A DNA stretch of 16,218 nucleotides, from contig JAKAFG010000022.1 of assembly GCA_021818125.1 (NCBI GenBank), positions 1-16,218 of the forward strand. Reading direction: 5' to 3'. The position numbers and the translations under genes were made by a program. Below the pieces are notes generated by a model. The model saw only the letters and a program-made list of their open reading frames with translations, did no database searches and was not told the origin of the DNA. This stretch comes from Pseudomonadota bacterium. Its GTDB lineage: Bacteria; Pseudomonadota; Gammaproteobacteria; Acidithiobacillales; Acidithiobacillaceae. Every line of letters begins with the position of its first letter. Position 1 is the first letter of the stretch. This document shows positions 1 through 6,834 of this stretch, one piece after another.

Positions 1-6
1 GGATAT

Positions 7-1173
7 TCATGATGCGGATTCCAGAAGGCTGGCCAGGCCAGCGACGAGGAGGTCGATTTCTGCCTCTTGCAGAATCAGCGGCGGCAACAGACGGATCACC
101 CGTTCGGCAGTGACGTTGATGAGCAGGCCGGCCTCCAGGGCGCGTTCCACCAGACGCTCGGGCTTATGGGCCAGTTCGATACCCACCATCAGGCCCATGC
201 CGCGCACCTCCACCACCTCGGGATGCTGGCCGAGACGTTCGCGCAGACGCTGACGGAGCAGGACCCCCATTTGTTCCGCATGGGCGGGGATGGCCTCTTG
301 CTGCATGGTGTCGAGCACGGCCTGGGCGGCGGCGCAGACCAGAGGCCCGCCGCCGAAGGTGGTGCCGTGTTTACCTGGTCCGAAGAGCGCGGCGGTCGGC
401 TGGCGGGCCAGCATGGCGCCGATGGGTACCCCGTTGCCCAGCCCTTTGGCCAGGCTGAGCACGTCGGGCCGTAAGTCGGGAATTTGCTGATAGGCGAAGA
501 AGGCCCCGGTACGGCCGATGCCCGTCTGCACTTCGTCCAGCATCAGGAGCAGTTCGTGCGCGTCGCAGACCTCCCGCAAACCCGTCAGAAAACCTTCAGG
601 CGCCGGGCGCACACCGCCTTCGCCCTGCACCGGTTCGACGAGAATGGCGCAAATGCCGGGGTTGGCTTGAACCAGCGCGCGGACGGTGTGGAGATCGCCA
701 TAAGGGGCGCGCACAAAGCCCGGCACCAGGGGGCCGAAGCCTTCCTGGATGCGGAAATTACCGGTGGCTGTCAGGGTCGCCAGGGTGCGGCCATGAAAAG
801 CATTGCTGAACACCAGAATCTGCGGTTCGGCGATGCCTTTGCCATGACCGTGGAGGCGGGCGATTTTGATGGCCGCTTCATTGGCCTCGGCGCCGCTGTT
901 GCAGAAAAAGGCCGCATCCATCCCGCTGATCGCACAGAGGGTATCAGACAGTTTTTCCTGGGCCGGAATATGGTAGAGATTGGAGGTATGCAGCAGTTGC
1001 CCGGCCTGGGTCTGCAAGGCACGGGTAACGGCCGGATGGCTGTGCCCCAGACCACAGACCGCGATCCCTGCCAGGGCGTCCAGATAACGGCGCCCCTCGG
1101 TATCATAGAGCCAGACGCCCTCACCTCTTGCAAAAGCGACTGGCAGCCGGGCGTAAGTGGACATGAGTGCCAT
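7..1173 (-). CDS. argD: Acetylornithine / succinyldiaminopimelate aminotransferase
   Basis: Class III PLP-dependent aminotransferase of 388 residues, normal length for ArgD. It transfers an amino group between glutamate and N-acetylglutamate semialdehyde in cytoplasmic arginine synthesis. ArgD of this family is also known to act as the DapC aminotransferase of lysine synthesis. Visible landmarks: the phosphate-binding loop around CNSGAEANEAA (91-101), the pyridine-nitrogen Asp213 in MLDEVQTGIGRTG (211-223), the Schiff-base Lys243 in LSLAKGLGNGVPIG (239-252), and the later TTFGGGPLVCAAA segment. The first ATG overlaps the lysC stop as TGATG, so translation is probably coupled to lysC. A second ATG three codons in (MSTYARLPVAF) is an alternative start. 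The stop is TGA at 7-9, so the gene is complete. Confidence 0.95.
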   Translation of the reverse strand: MALMSTYARLPVAFARGEGVWLYDTEGRRYLDALAGIAVCGLGHSHPAVTRALQTQAGQLLHTSNLYHIPAQEKLSDTLCAISGMDAAFFCNSGAEANEAAIKIARLHGHGKGIAEPQILVFSNAFHGRTLATLTATGNFRIQEGFGPLVPGFVRAPYGDLHTVRALVQANPGICAILVEPVQGEGGVRPAPEGFLTGLREVCDAHELLLMLDEVQTGIGRTGAFFAYQQIPDLRPDVLSLAKGLGNGVPIGAMLARQPTAALFGPGKHGTTFGGGPLVCAAAQAVLDTMQQEAIPAHAEQMGVLLRQRLRERLGQHPEVVEVRGMGLMVGIELAHKPERLVERALEAGLLINVTAERVIRLLPPLILQEAEIDLLVAGLASLLESAS

Positions 1174-2399
1174 CAGGCTGGTGCCTCCCCGTCCAGGGCG
1201 AAAGCCGCGTGCAGCGCCCGCACCGCCAGTTCCAGATATTTTTCTTCAATGACGACGGAAATCTTGATCTCGGAGGTGGAAATCATCTGGATGTTGATGT
1301 TTTCCCGCGCCAGCGTTTCAAACATGGTGGCGGCGATACCGGCATGGGAGCGCATCCCGACGCCCACCACGGAAACCTTGACGATATGGGTGTCGCCCCG
1401 CACGTCCTCGGCGCCGAGTTGCTGGGCCACGCCCTGGAGAATATCGCGGGTCTTGGCGAAATCATTGCGGTCCACCGTGAAGGTGAAGTCGGTTTTACCC
1501 GCCTCCGAAACATTCTGGAGGATCACATCCACATTGATATTGGCCGCAGAAATCGGACCCAGAATGGCATAGGCGATGCCCGGATGGTCGGGCACGCCGA
1601 CGACGGTGATTTTCGCCTCATTGCGGGAGAAGGCGATGCCGGAGACGCGGGGAGCTTCCACAGAATTTTCCTCATTGGTGACCAGGGTGCCGGGTCCATC
1701 CTGAAAAGACGACAAGACCCGCACGGGAACATGGTATTTCATGGCGAATTCGACGGAGCGGGTTTGCAGAACCTTGGCACCGAGGCTGGCCATTTCCAGC
1801 ATTTCTTCAAAGGTGATGCGATCCAGACGGCGCGCACGGGATTCCACCCGTGGGTCGGTGGTGTAAATGCCGTCCACGTCCGTGAAAATATCGCACTCAT
1901 CGGCATGCAGCGCCGCCGCCAGGGCCACGGCGGTGGTATCCGAACCACCGCGACCCAGGGTGGTGATATTGCCATGCGGATCGACCCCCTGAAAGCCCGC
2001 CACGACCACAATCTTGCCGGCATCCAGTGCCGCCCGGATCTTGTGATCGTCAATATGCTCGATGCGTGCCCGGTTATGGGCTGAATCGGTCATGATGGCG
2101 ACCTGCCCGCCGGTGAACGAAATGGCGGGTTGACCGATGCTCTCCAGAGCCATGCTCAGCAGCGCAATGGTCACTTGCTCGCCGGTGCTGAGCAGGGTGT
2201 CCAGTTCGCGCTCGGCCGGGGCATCGGCCAGGGCGCGCGCCAGTTGCAGGAGGCGGTCCGTCTCGCCCGACATGGCGGAAACCACCACCACCACCTGATG
2301 ACCGGCGCGATGACTGGCCGTGACCCGTTCCGCGACGGCCCGGATGCGTTCCACGCTGCCCACGGAAGTACCGCCAAATTTCTGTACGATGAGTGCCAT
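1173..2399 (-). CDS. lysC: Aspartate kinase (monofunctional, two ACT domains)
   Basis: Phosphorylates aspartate with ATP, the first committed step to lysine, threonine, methionine and diaminopimelate, in the cytoplasm. The 408 residues match the roughly 410-residue monofunctional proteobacterial class. The kinase domain (about 1-245) begins with the signature KFGGTSVGS (7-15), followed by VSAMSGETDRL (40-50), GRGGSDTTAVAL (149-160) and the TDVDGIYTTDPR segment (173-184). Two ACT domains follow at about 264-335 and 341-405 (VVGVPDHPGIAYAI and VVGVGMRSHAGIAATM), the usual sites for feedback binding of lysine and/or threonine. The start is fixed because the signature lies just after MALIVQ. There is no clear Shine-Dalgarno sequence upstream of it, only ACTGAAAATG. 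An internal second start for a beta subunit, as in some bacteria, was not evaluated. Confidence 0.95.
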   Translation of the reverse strand: MALIVQKFGGTSVGSVERIRAVAERVTASHRAGHQVVVVVSAMSGETDRLLQLARALADAPAERELDTLLSTGEQVTIALLSMALESIGQPAISFTGGQVAIMTDSAHNRARIEHIDDHKIRAALDAGKIVVVAGFQGVDPHGNITTLGRGGSDTTAVALAAALHADECDIFTDVDGIYTTDPRVESRARRLDRITFEEMLEMASLGAKVLQTRSVEFAMKYHVPVRVLSSFQDGPGTLVTNEENSVEAPRVSGIAFSRNEAKITVVGVPDHPGIAYAILGPISAANINVDVILQNVSEAGKTDFTFTVDRNDFAKTRDILQGVAQQLGAEDVRGDTHIVKVSVVGVGMRSHAGIAATMFETLARENINIQMISTSEIKISVVIEEKYLELAVRALHAAFALDGEAPA

Positions 2400-2400
2400 T

Positions 2401-2437
2401 TTCAGTGATTGTATGAAAAATTAAGGGCAAATGATAA
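2401..2437 (-). promoter_or_regulatory. Candidate sigma-70 promoter for lysC-argD
   Basis: On the minus strand, TTATCA (2432-2437) and TACAAT (2408-2413) are separated by 18 bases and resemble -35 and -10 boxes (4/6 and 5/6 matches). Transcription would start about 1-4 bases before the lysC ATG at 2399. That fits the missing ribosome-binding site and would make the mRNA nearly leaderless. This rests on pattern matching only; the real promoter could lie further upstream. Confidence 0.25.
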
Positions 2438-2598
2438 ATCGTTGCGGCGGGGTCTGTACAGGACGAACTGCGGACGCCCTTTGCGGCGCGGCGCCCGCCC
2501 GGCTTCAACGCTGCAGGAAGCGCATTTTCAGCATGAACCCCACAGAAGAAGCGTGCGGGGGGAGGATTCGGCCCCGTACCGCCGCGCCCGCCGTGAGC

Positions 2599-2820
2599 TC
2601 AGCGATCGGCTACGGAGTCTGGCGCCGGTGCGGCTTTGGGCTTTTTGAGCAGGGAATACACAGGGCAGTAACCGATCACGCCGGTGGCGATGAGGAGCAA
2701 TCCGGAAAAGGTCCATTCCTTGTAGGGGAAGGGATTGACGAAATAAACCAGAAAAATGATGGCGCCGAAGTAAATACGCAGCCAGCGCTCGGTAGTGTTC
2801 ATGTTTTTGACGACTTTCAT
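2599..2820 (-). CDS. Small YgaP-like (DUF2892) inner-membrane protein
   Basis: A 73-residue protein starting MKVVKNMNTTERWLRI. It shows the DUF2892 / YgaP transmembrane pattern: an N-terminal amphipathic ERW-type start, two hydrophobic segments (about 17-30 and 37-50) joined by NPFPYKEW, and the family's closing motif GYCPVYSLL (50-58) with its conserved Cys-Pro. Family members are small membrane proteins; in E. coli YgaP the domain is fused to a rhodanese, but here it stands alone and no sulfurtransferase is adjacent. The chosen ATG has a GGAGG nine bases upstream; a longer upstream reading frame has no family similarity and was not used. The basic, proline-rich tail (KKPKAAPAP) should face the cytoplasm. 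Biochemical role unknown. It lies 199 bases upstream of lysC and need not be co-transcribed with it. Confidence 0.82.
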   Translation of the reverse strand: MKVVKNMNTTERWLRIYFGAIIFLVYFVNPFPYKEWTFSGLLLIATGVIGYCPVYSLLKKPKAAPAPDSVADR

Positions 2821-2862
2821 GGTCCTGCGCCTCCGCAAATCAGAGAACCACATGCGGATTAA

Positions 2863-2891
2863 ACTATAGGTCTGATCGGGGTGCCCCGCAA
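2863..2891 (-). promoter_or_regulatory. Candidate sigma-70 promoter for the DUF2892 gene
   Basis: Minus-strand TATAGT (2863-2868, 5/6 to the -10 consensus) lies 17 bases from TTGCGG (2886-2891, a weak 3/6 -35). It sits about 43 bases upstream of the ATG at 2820, leaving room for the GGAGG ribosome-binding site. Pattern match only. Confidence 0.35.
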
Positions 2892-3289
2892 CAACATCCC
2901 GAATTCCGCGATGGATATTAGTGCCTGGCGCACAGCCTCTAATACCCTGCTTCACTCTGGTGTCTGAAGGCCAGCACCGTGACTGCATCTCACCTCGGCA
3001 GCAGCGTGTCCACCTTGTGTTGGACGATGCGGTCCCCATGCGCAGCGGCTTCTGAGAGCCACTTCAGGCCCAGTGCAATGTGCAATGCCGCGTGCGTATC
3101 TCCCTGGGCGGACATCATTTGGAATCGACGCTCGACATCCATGCCTGTCCGAGGCGCTGGATGCGTTTCAGAAGATACCCCACCACGCAGCGCATCGTCC
3201 CACCGCCATACCCTGCTGCAGCAGCGCGGCGCACCCATTGCGGCCATCGACATGGAGCTCAATGTGGTACGCAGCGAGTTGCAGGCGCT
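2892..3289. other. Stretch without a supportable gene
   Basis: Several overlapping open frames exist on both strands, but none has a ribosome-binding site, a recognisable domain or a clear advantage over the others. The most protein-like one is the minus-strand end at 2990-3140, whose last ~50 residues contain MMSAQGDTHAALHIALGLKW and then LSEAAAHGDR. This faintly recalls a Sel1-type helical repeat but starts from a TTG without support. I read the stretch as non-coding or decayed coding DNA between the end of the Tad operon and the DUF2892 gene. Confidence 0.4.
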
Positions 3290-3616
3290 CTATGAAACCG
3301 GACGGCAGCAGCCGTCGCACGGTGCGGCCCCTACACTGCAGATCGCCTGAGCCAGAAGGTTCCGCACGCGGCCCAGCACCAGATTCCCCGTGTCCCCGCC
3401 GGAGCGTGTCGCAATGTGAATGCGAGGGCGTTGCACACTTTGCTCCTTGCCGATCCCCCGGCGTACCACTGGGTTATCTTTATCTGCGGCGTTCTCTACA
3501 GGCCCTATCGGCTGCTTGACGTCAAAGGTCGAACCAGTTATACGTTTTCCGATGTACGCAGATGCGTCACGGACGAAGCACACCCTGATCATTTTTTGGG
3601 ACTTTGGCCGGATCAT
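3290..3616 (-). CDS. Possible small coupled gene, unrecognised product
   Basis: A 108-codon frame whose ATG overlaps the TGA of the preceding LprI-like gene as ATGA (3613-3616), the usual geometry of translational coupling. The predicted product begins MIRPKSQKMIRVCFVRDASA, is basic, has no signal peptide or membrane segment, and ends in a cysteine cluster (APCDGCCRPVS). I recognise no family, and codon use is not convincing. Its only support is the start/stop overlap and an uninterrupted frame, so it may be chance. Confidence 0.2.
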   Translation of the reverse strand: MIRPKSQKMIRVCFVRDASAYIGKRITGSTFDVKQPIGPVENAADKDNPVVRRGIGKEQSVQRPRIHIATRSGGDTGNLVLGRVRNLLAQAICSVGAAPCDGCCRPVS

Positions 3617-4593
3617 TGCCAGAACAAACCCGGAGAGACGTTGCCGGACACGGCAGGCAAGGGCAGAGGACAGCGGTTGACCAAGGCTTTGCCCGGGACC
3701 TTTTGCGGGCAACTGAGGCGGTAGGCCAGGATGGGCACGGGAATGGCCTCGGCGGCTCTGCAGCGGGCGGCGTCGGCACCGCCGCAGTCCACATTGAAGC
3801 CGAGGATGCTCGCCGCCGCCCAGGCGCGGAGAGCGGGCAGGTTTTGGGCAAGGGCCTGGGGATCGCGCACGAAGAGGGTGATGCGGGCGTTCGCATCCAG
3901 CTCCGGCAGGGTCTTGTCCTTGGGCAGGCCGAGATAAATGCCATCCACCGCGCCCAGCAACTGTACGGCACCCTGGTGGTTGACCACGACCAGGGACTGG
4001 ACGGTAGCATTGTGCGGCTGGAAGCCCCAGACGAGGGTGTTGCCGTTAGGTAGCGCCATGTGAGGGAGCGGATAAATATCCATGCCCCGCTGAATGCGCT
4101 GCAGGAGCGGCGCCGACTTGTGGCCGGGGTTTTGGAAGATCGCCCCGCCCGCAAAACGCTGCAAAGCGGCTGCTTCCAGTGGGGCTTGCTGGTGTTCCTC
4201 GATGTCGCGTAACGCAAAACTACGTTTGGTCATGGTTTCGAGGACGCAGTCACCATCACTGCCGCAGGCTTCGAGTTTCTTTTCGAAGACCTTTTGGCTT
4301 TCCAGCAGGTGGGTGCATTCGGGGGTGCCCACGCCGGCCGCGCGGAGCGCTTGCTTATAGCCATGCATTAACGAACTGTCCAACAACAGGAGGTTGTCGG
4401 TCCAATGCTTTGGCTTATAGTGACAAATGGCCTTTTGCAGGGGGGTCTGTGGGTGACTGCAGGTAGGGGCAAACGCGTCGGGGATCTTTGTGGTGATCGC
4501 CGGGCAATTGAGAAGAGCATCCGCAGCGCAGGCATTGAGGCTGACGCCTAGGGCTGCACAGAAGCCGATACCGAGAAGTATGCGTCGTGTCAT
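3613..4593 (-). CDS. Exported LprI-like (DUF1311) protein with unknown C-terminal domain
   Basis: 326 residues. The N-terminus MTRRILLGIGFCAALGVSLN followed by ACAADA is a good Sec signal peptide with AxA-type cleavage near 24-26; Cys22 gives only a poor lipobox because Asn precedes Ala. Residues ~45-132 follow the LprI/DUF1311 layout: Cys45, the Q-K-A-I-C motif (53-57), L-D-S-S-L (71-75), an aromatic-containing helix, then paired cysteines in ACGSDGDCVLE (109-119). Residues ~135-326 are a separate, unrecognised domain with further cysteines (270, 278, 295, 308) that could form disulfides. LprI was first described as a lysozyme inhibitor, though most relatives are uncharacterised. The start has AGGAG nine bases upstream and lies 36 bases after the preceding gene, so it is the likely last confident gene of the Tad operon. 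Function in the pilus is inference: a periplasmic partner or inhibitor of the muramidase encoded just upstream. Confidence 0.7.
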   Translation of the reverse strand: MTRRILLGIGFCAALGVSLNACAADALLNCPAITTKIPDAFAPTCSHPQTPLQKAICHYKPKHWTDNLLLLDSSLMHGYKQALRAAGVGTPECTHLLESQKVFEKKLEACGSDGDCVLETMTKRSFALRDIEEHQQAPLEAAALQRFAGGAIFQNPGHKSAPLLQRIQRGMDIYPLPHMALPNGNTLVWGFQPHNATVQSLVVVNHQGAVQLLGAVDGIYLGLPKDKTLPELDANARITLFVRDPQALAQNLPALRAWAAASILGFNVDCGGADAARCRAAEAIPVPILAYRLSCPQKVPGKALVNRCPLPLPAVSGNVSPGLFWQ

Positions 4594-4629
4594 TTGGTGA
4601 TCTCCTGATTTGAAGTGAACGTGGAAAAC

Positions 4630-5898
4630 TCAGGCCCAGCGTGGACGCCGTGGGTTTCCCCACCACGCCGAGCGATTGATGGCGGCAGAGGGCTTGGGTG
4701 TGCAGGGATCCCCTTGTTTCGGTAGAGAGTTATTGTTGATCGCATCGGTCAACATCTTTGCGCGCCGCAGGAAGCGGTCCTCAAACTTTGTCCACTTCGC
4801 CGCTGCCGAGAGTCGTCTGAACTCTTCTGCCGCTTTTTGCCATTCTCCCCGATAGTAATACTGGGCGACGCTCTGAATATAGGCATGGTATTTCATATCG
4901 GTGAGTGTGGTCTGCACGGTGGCCGGTAATGACCAGAAATTCATTTTCGGTTTGGAGTTTTTATTGAAAAGCGCCGCTGTATCTTCGGCATATCCATGTT
5001 TGACCGCTGAAGAAATAAAGTCTGCTTCTGCTGTGGTTAATGTTGGGTATTCCCCTCTTTTTTTATAATATTCATTGAGTGCAGCGACGGATGCATCTTT
5101 TCGCAATCCAATAAAAGGATTGATACGATTCATTAAAGATCCAATGTCTACATCTGCTGGCTTGCCATATTTTTGTGCTTCAATGTTCATATAATGTTTT
5201 AGGCTATCTACTGTTTGTTGTCCAAGGTCCACGCCCTGGCCGACGGTGACCCCGCTGGAAGCTATGGCTTTTTGTATTGGATCGCCATTTTTATCTCTTT
5301 TGAATTTTGGCCCTAAATTCTTACCTGTTTTGACGTTGGTGCTGAAAGCTCCGGGCACGTAGAAATCAAGCATCGCACCCTCGTTCTTTTTTATAAAATC
5401 ATAGTCCACCCGATCATCGGAAGCACAAGCTGCGGTCGGTTCTTTTGGTTTCTGACCTTGATGATCAGTTGCAGTCTGTGTGGTCGTCTTTTTAGGCACT
5501 GGCTGAGAAGACGCCTGATAAATGGGGCTATCATCTCGCGGATAACAGACCTTCCTCTGCAGAACCTTGAGGCGTTCCTCGTAGGCTGCTTTGACACAGG
5601 CGGCGTCTGCACCGCAGGCATTCCTCCCTTGGAGCCATTTCTGTTGTGCTATCTTGGTCTCGGTGACGAGGTAGGTGTAGTGGCCCGTGTCGGAGAACAC
5701 CGTGATGAATTTGTTGTAAACAACCGTAAGATCGCGATCCAGGAGGAGAAGTTTTTTGTCTCCACAAATGGTTTGCTCGTTAAAGCTTGATACCTTGGTA
5801 CAATCAATAGCTTCAGCATCGCCGGGGAGTATGGCGCATACAGTCATCACCAGGACGCCCAACGGCATTGTGGCGAATAATTGGGGGTGGTGCCGCAT
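4630..5898 (-). CDS. Secreted LprI-like domain fused to pesticin/T4-lysozyme-like muramidase
   Basis: 422 residues. Residues 1-30 are a signal peptide (hydrophobic 8-24, cleavage near DAEA). Residues 31-118 fit the LprI/DUF1311 pattern closely: Cys33, Q-T-I-C (42-45), LLLLDRDLTVVY (50-61), W88 in QQKWLQGRN, and ACGADAACVKAAYEERL (94-110). A polar Pro/Thr/Gln linker (about 120-160) leads to a domain resembling pesticin and phage T4 lysozyme: DYDFIKKNEG places a Glu at 173, and SGVTVGQGVDLGQQT (215-229) places Thr218 and Asp224 six residues apart, as in pesticin's catalytic Thr/Asp pair. The family cleaves the MurNAc-GlcNAc glycan of peptidoglycan. The Glu-to-Thr gap (45 residues) is longer than usual because of a lysine-rich insertion at about 184-212. 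The domain runs to about 390, followed by a basic tail. AGGAG precedes the ATG by nine bases. The gene lies 39 bases after the TadE-like gene and 36 before a second LprI-like gene. Its middle is more AT-rich than its neighbours. A pilus-associated muramidase is the best reading; a secreted antibacterial toxin is the alternative. Confidence 0.72.
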   Translation of the reverse strand: MRHHPQLFATMPLGVLVMTVCAILPGDAEAIDCTKVSSFNEQTICGDKKLLLLDRDLTVVYNKFITVFSDTGHYTYLVTETKIAQQKWLQGRNACGADAACVKAAYEERLKVLQRKVCYPRDDSPIYQASSQPVPKKTTTQTATDHQGQKPKEPTAACASDDRVDYDFIKKNEGAMLDFYVPGAFSTNVKTGKNLGPKFKRDKNGDPIQKAIASSGVTVGQGVDLGQQTVDSLKHYMNIEAQKYGKPADVDIGSLMNRINPFIGLRKDASVAALNEYYKKRGEYPTLTTAEADFISSAVKHGYAEDTAALFNKNSKPKMNFWSLPATVQTTLTDMKYHAYIQSVAQYYYRGEWQKAAEEFRRLSAAAKWTKFEDRFLRRAKMLTDAINNNSLPKQGDPCTPKPSAAINRSAWWGNPRRPRWA

Positions 5899-5937
5899 CT
5901 TTCTGGTCTCCTGAATGCCTATGGACCGCGTTTTAAT

Positions 5938-6834
5938 TTAATGCACACAAAATTCCGGATCTGGGGGCGGTGTGTAGTCGCCAATGTCAGGAGTCGGTAA
6001 GGGTTTAAGCGAATCGACGTCCTCCATGGGTCCTGGGAAGTTGCCATTTCTATTCTGCCCTTGCTCCACCGTCGCCTTGCTCGGCAACCCCTCCTCCAGC
6101 ACAGGACTTTGCATCCGCATTACTGCCTCGACCTGCATGGGAATCCCCCAGCGGGTTTTGCCATCAACTTCTGTCAACGGACTCAGGCGGACGCCAAAAA
6201 GGCTGGGTAGGCCTACATTCCCCAGTCCCTTATCCATCTGGTAGATGCCCCGACCAATCTGATCGATGAAGGGCACGATGAGCGGTTGAACAGCCGTGAT
6301 CTGCACCTTCAGGAGGGTCGCGTCCTGCACGGACAGATGGCTTCTGCTGCCCACGCTGGTCCGGCGATAGCCGAGATGGTCCACCGGTATTGCCCTGACC
6401 CAGGCACCTGACGCATCGCGAGTCTGTTCCGCAAAATCGTCAAAGGCCTCCCGGGTGGGGCTGAGCACCCGGATAGTGGCCTGTCCCGCCGCGACTTTGG
6501 CGGTAGCGTAGCCTTGAGCAAGGGCGGACAGGTTCTGGCCGTGGGTATAGAGCGGTGTCAACCCGCGGGCCAGGGCATCGCGCATGGCCTCGACACTGGC
6601 CCCGTGTAAAGTCCCCGCCCGTACCGCCTCCTGGGTGGCGACTTCCAGTTGGGCGCGGGCTTGATAGAGCAATGCTGCCTGAAAGGTGCCGAGCAGGGCC
6701 AGCAGCAAGGCGGGTGCGGCTATGGCGAATTCCACCGCGCTGGCACCCGCCTCCCGGCGGGCGGCCGCGTCCGGCAAACCGCGCCGCGGCCTGCGTGCCA
6801 CCTGCTTCTTCCCGGTGCGGATCCTACGCGCCAT
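5938..6834 (-). CDS. TadE-like pseudopilin
   Basis: 298 residues from MARRIRTGKK. After a very basic cytoplasmic leader (1-29) comes the class IVb prepilin-like junction EAGASAVEFAIAAPALLLAL: Gly30 with Glu35 at +5 and a hydrophobic helix to about 57. This is typical of TadE/TadF minor pilins, which are cut by the prepilin peptidase and help start or stabilise the Flp pilus. The helix is followed by ARAQLEVATQEAVRAG, a common TadE continuation. The rest (to 298) is periplasmic, with proline-rich ends and a single Cys near the terminus. The ATG at 6834 overlaps the end of the CpaF gene by 11 bases and has GAGAGG nine bases upstream inside that gene. An ATG at 6843 and a GTG at 6855 are less well placed for that site. 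It is much longer than the usual ~150-200 residue TadE. Confidence 0.85.
   Translation of the reverse strand: MARRIRTGKKQVARRPRRGLPDAAARREAGASAVEFAIAAPALLLALLGTFQAALLYQARAQLEVATQEAVRAGTLHGASVEAMRDALARGLTPLYTHGQNLSALAQGYATAKVAAGQATIRVLSPTREAFDDFAEQTRDASGAWVRAIPVDHLGYRRTSVGSRSHLSVQDATLLKVQITAVQPLIVPFIDQIGRGIYQMDKGLGNVGLPSLFGVRLSPLTEVDGKTRWGIPMQVEAVMRMQSPVLEEGLPSKATVEQGQNRNGNFPGPMEDVDSLKPLPTPDIGDYTPPPDPEFCVH

Noticed and set aside
67..2084. Long plus-strand open frames opposite argD and lysC
   Set aside because: They lie antisense to two unmistakable enzyme genes, have His/Gly/Gln-rich composition typical of antisense reading, and show no recognisable domain.
2990..3262. Minus-strand frame with a faint Sel1-like repeat
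   Set aside because: The start is an unsupported TTG, similarity is limited to about 40 residues, and there is no second repeat. Mentioned only within the gap description.
2979..3519. Plus-strand open frames in the gap between the LprI-like and DUF2892 genes
   Set aside because: No ribosome-binding site or domain; three overlapping frames are equally open, which fits GC-rich chance frames.
3567..4217. 216-codon alternative minus-strand frame in the LprI-like gene
   Set aside because: Arg/Ser/Pro-rich out-of-frame reading of the gene at 3613-4593, which has a signal peptide, ribosome-binding site and a domain match.
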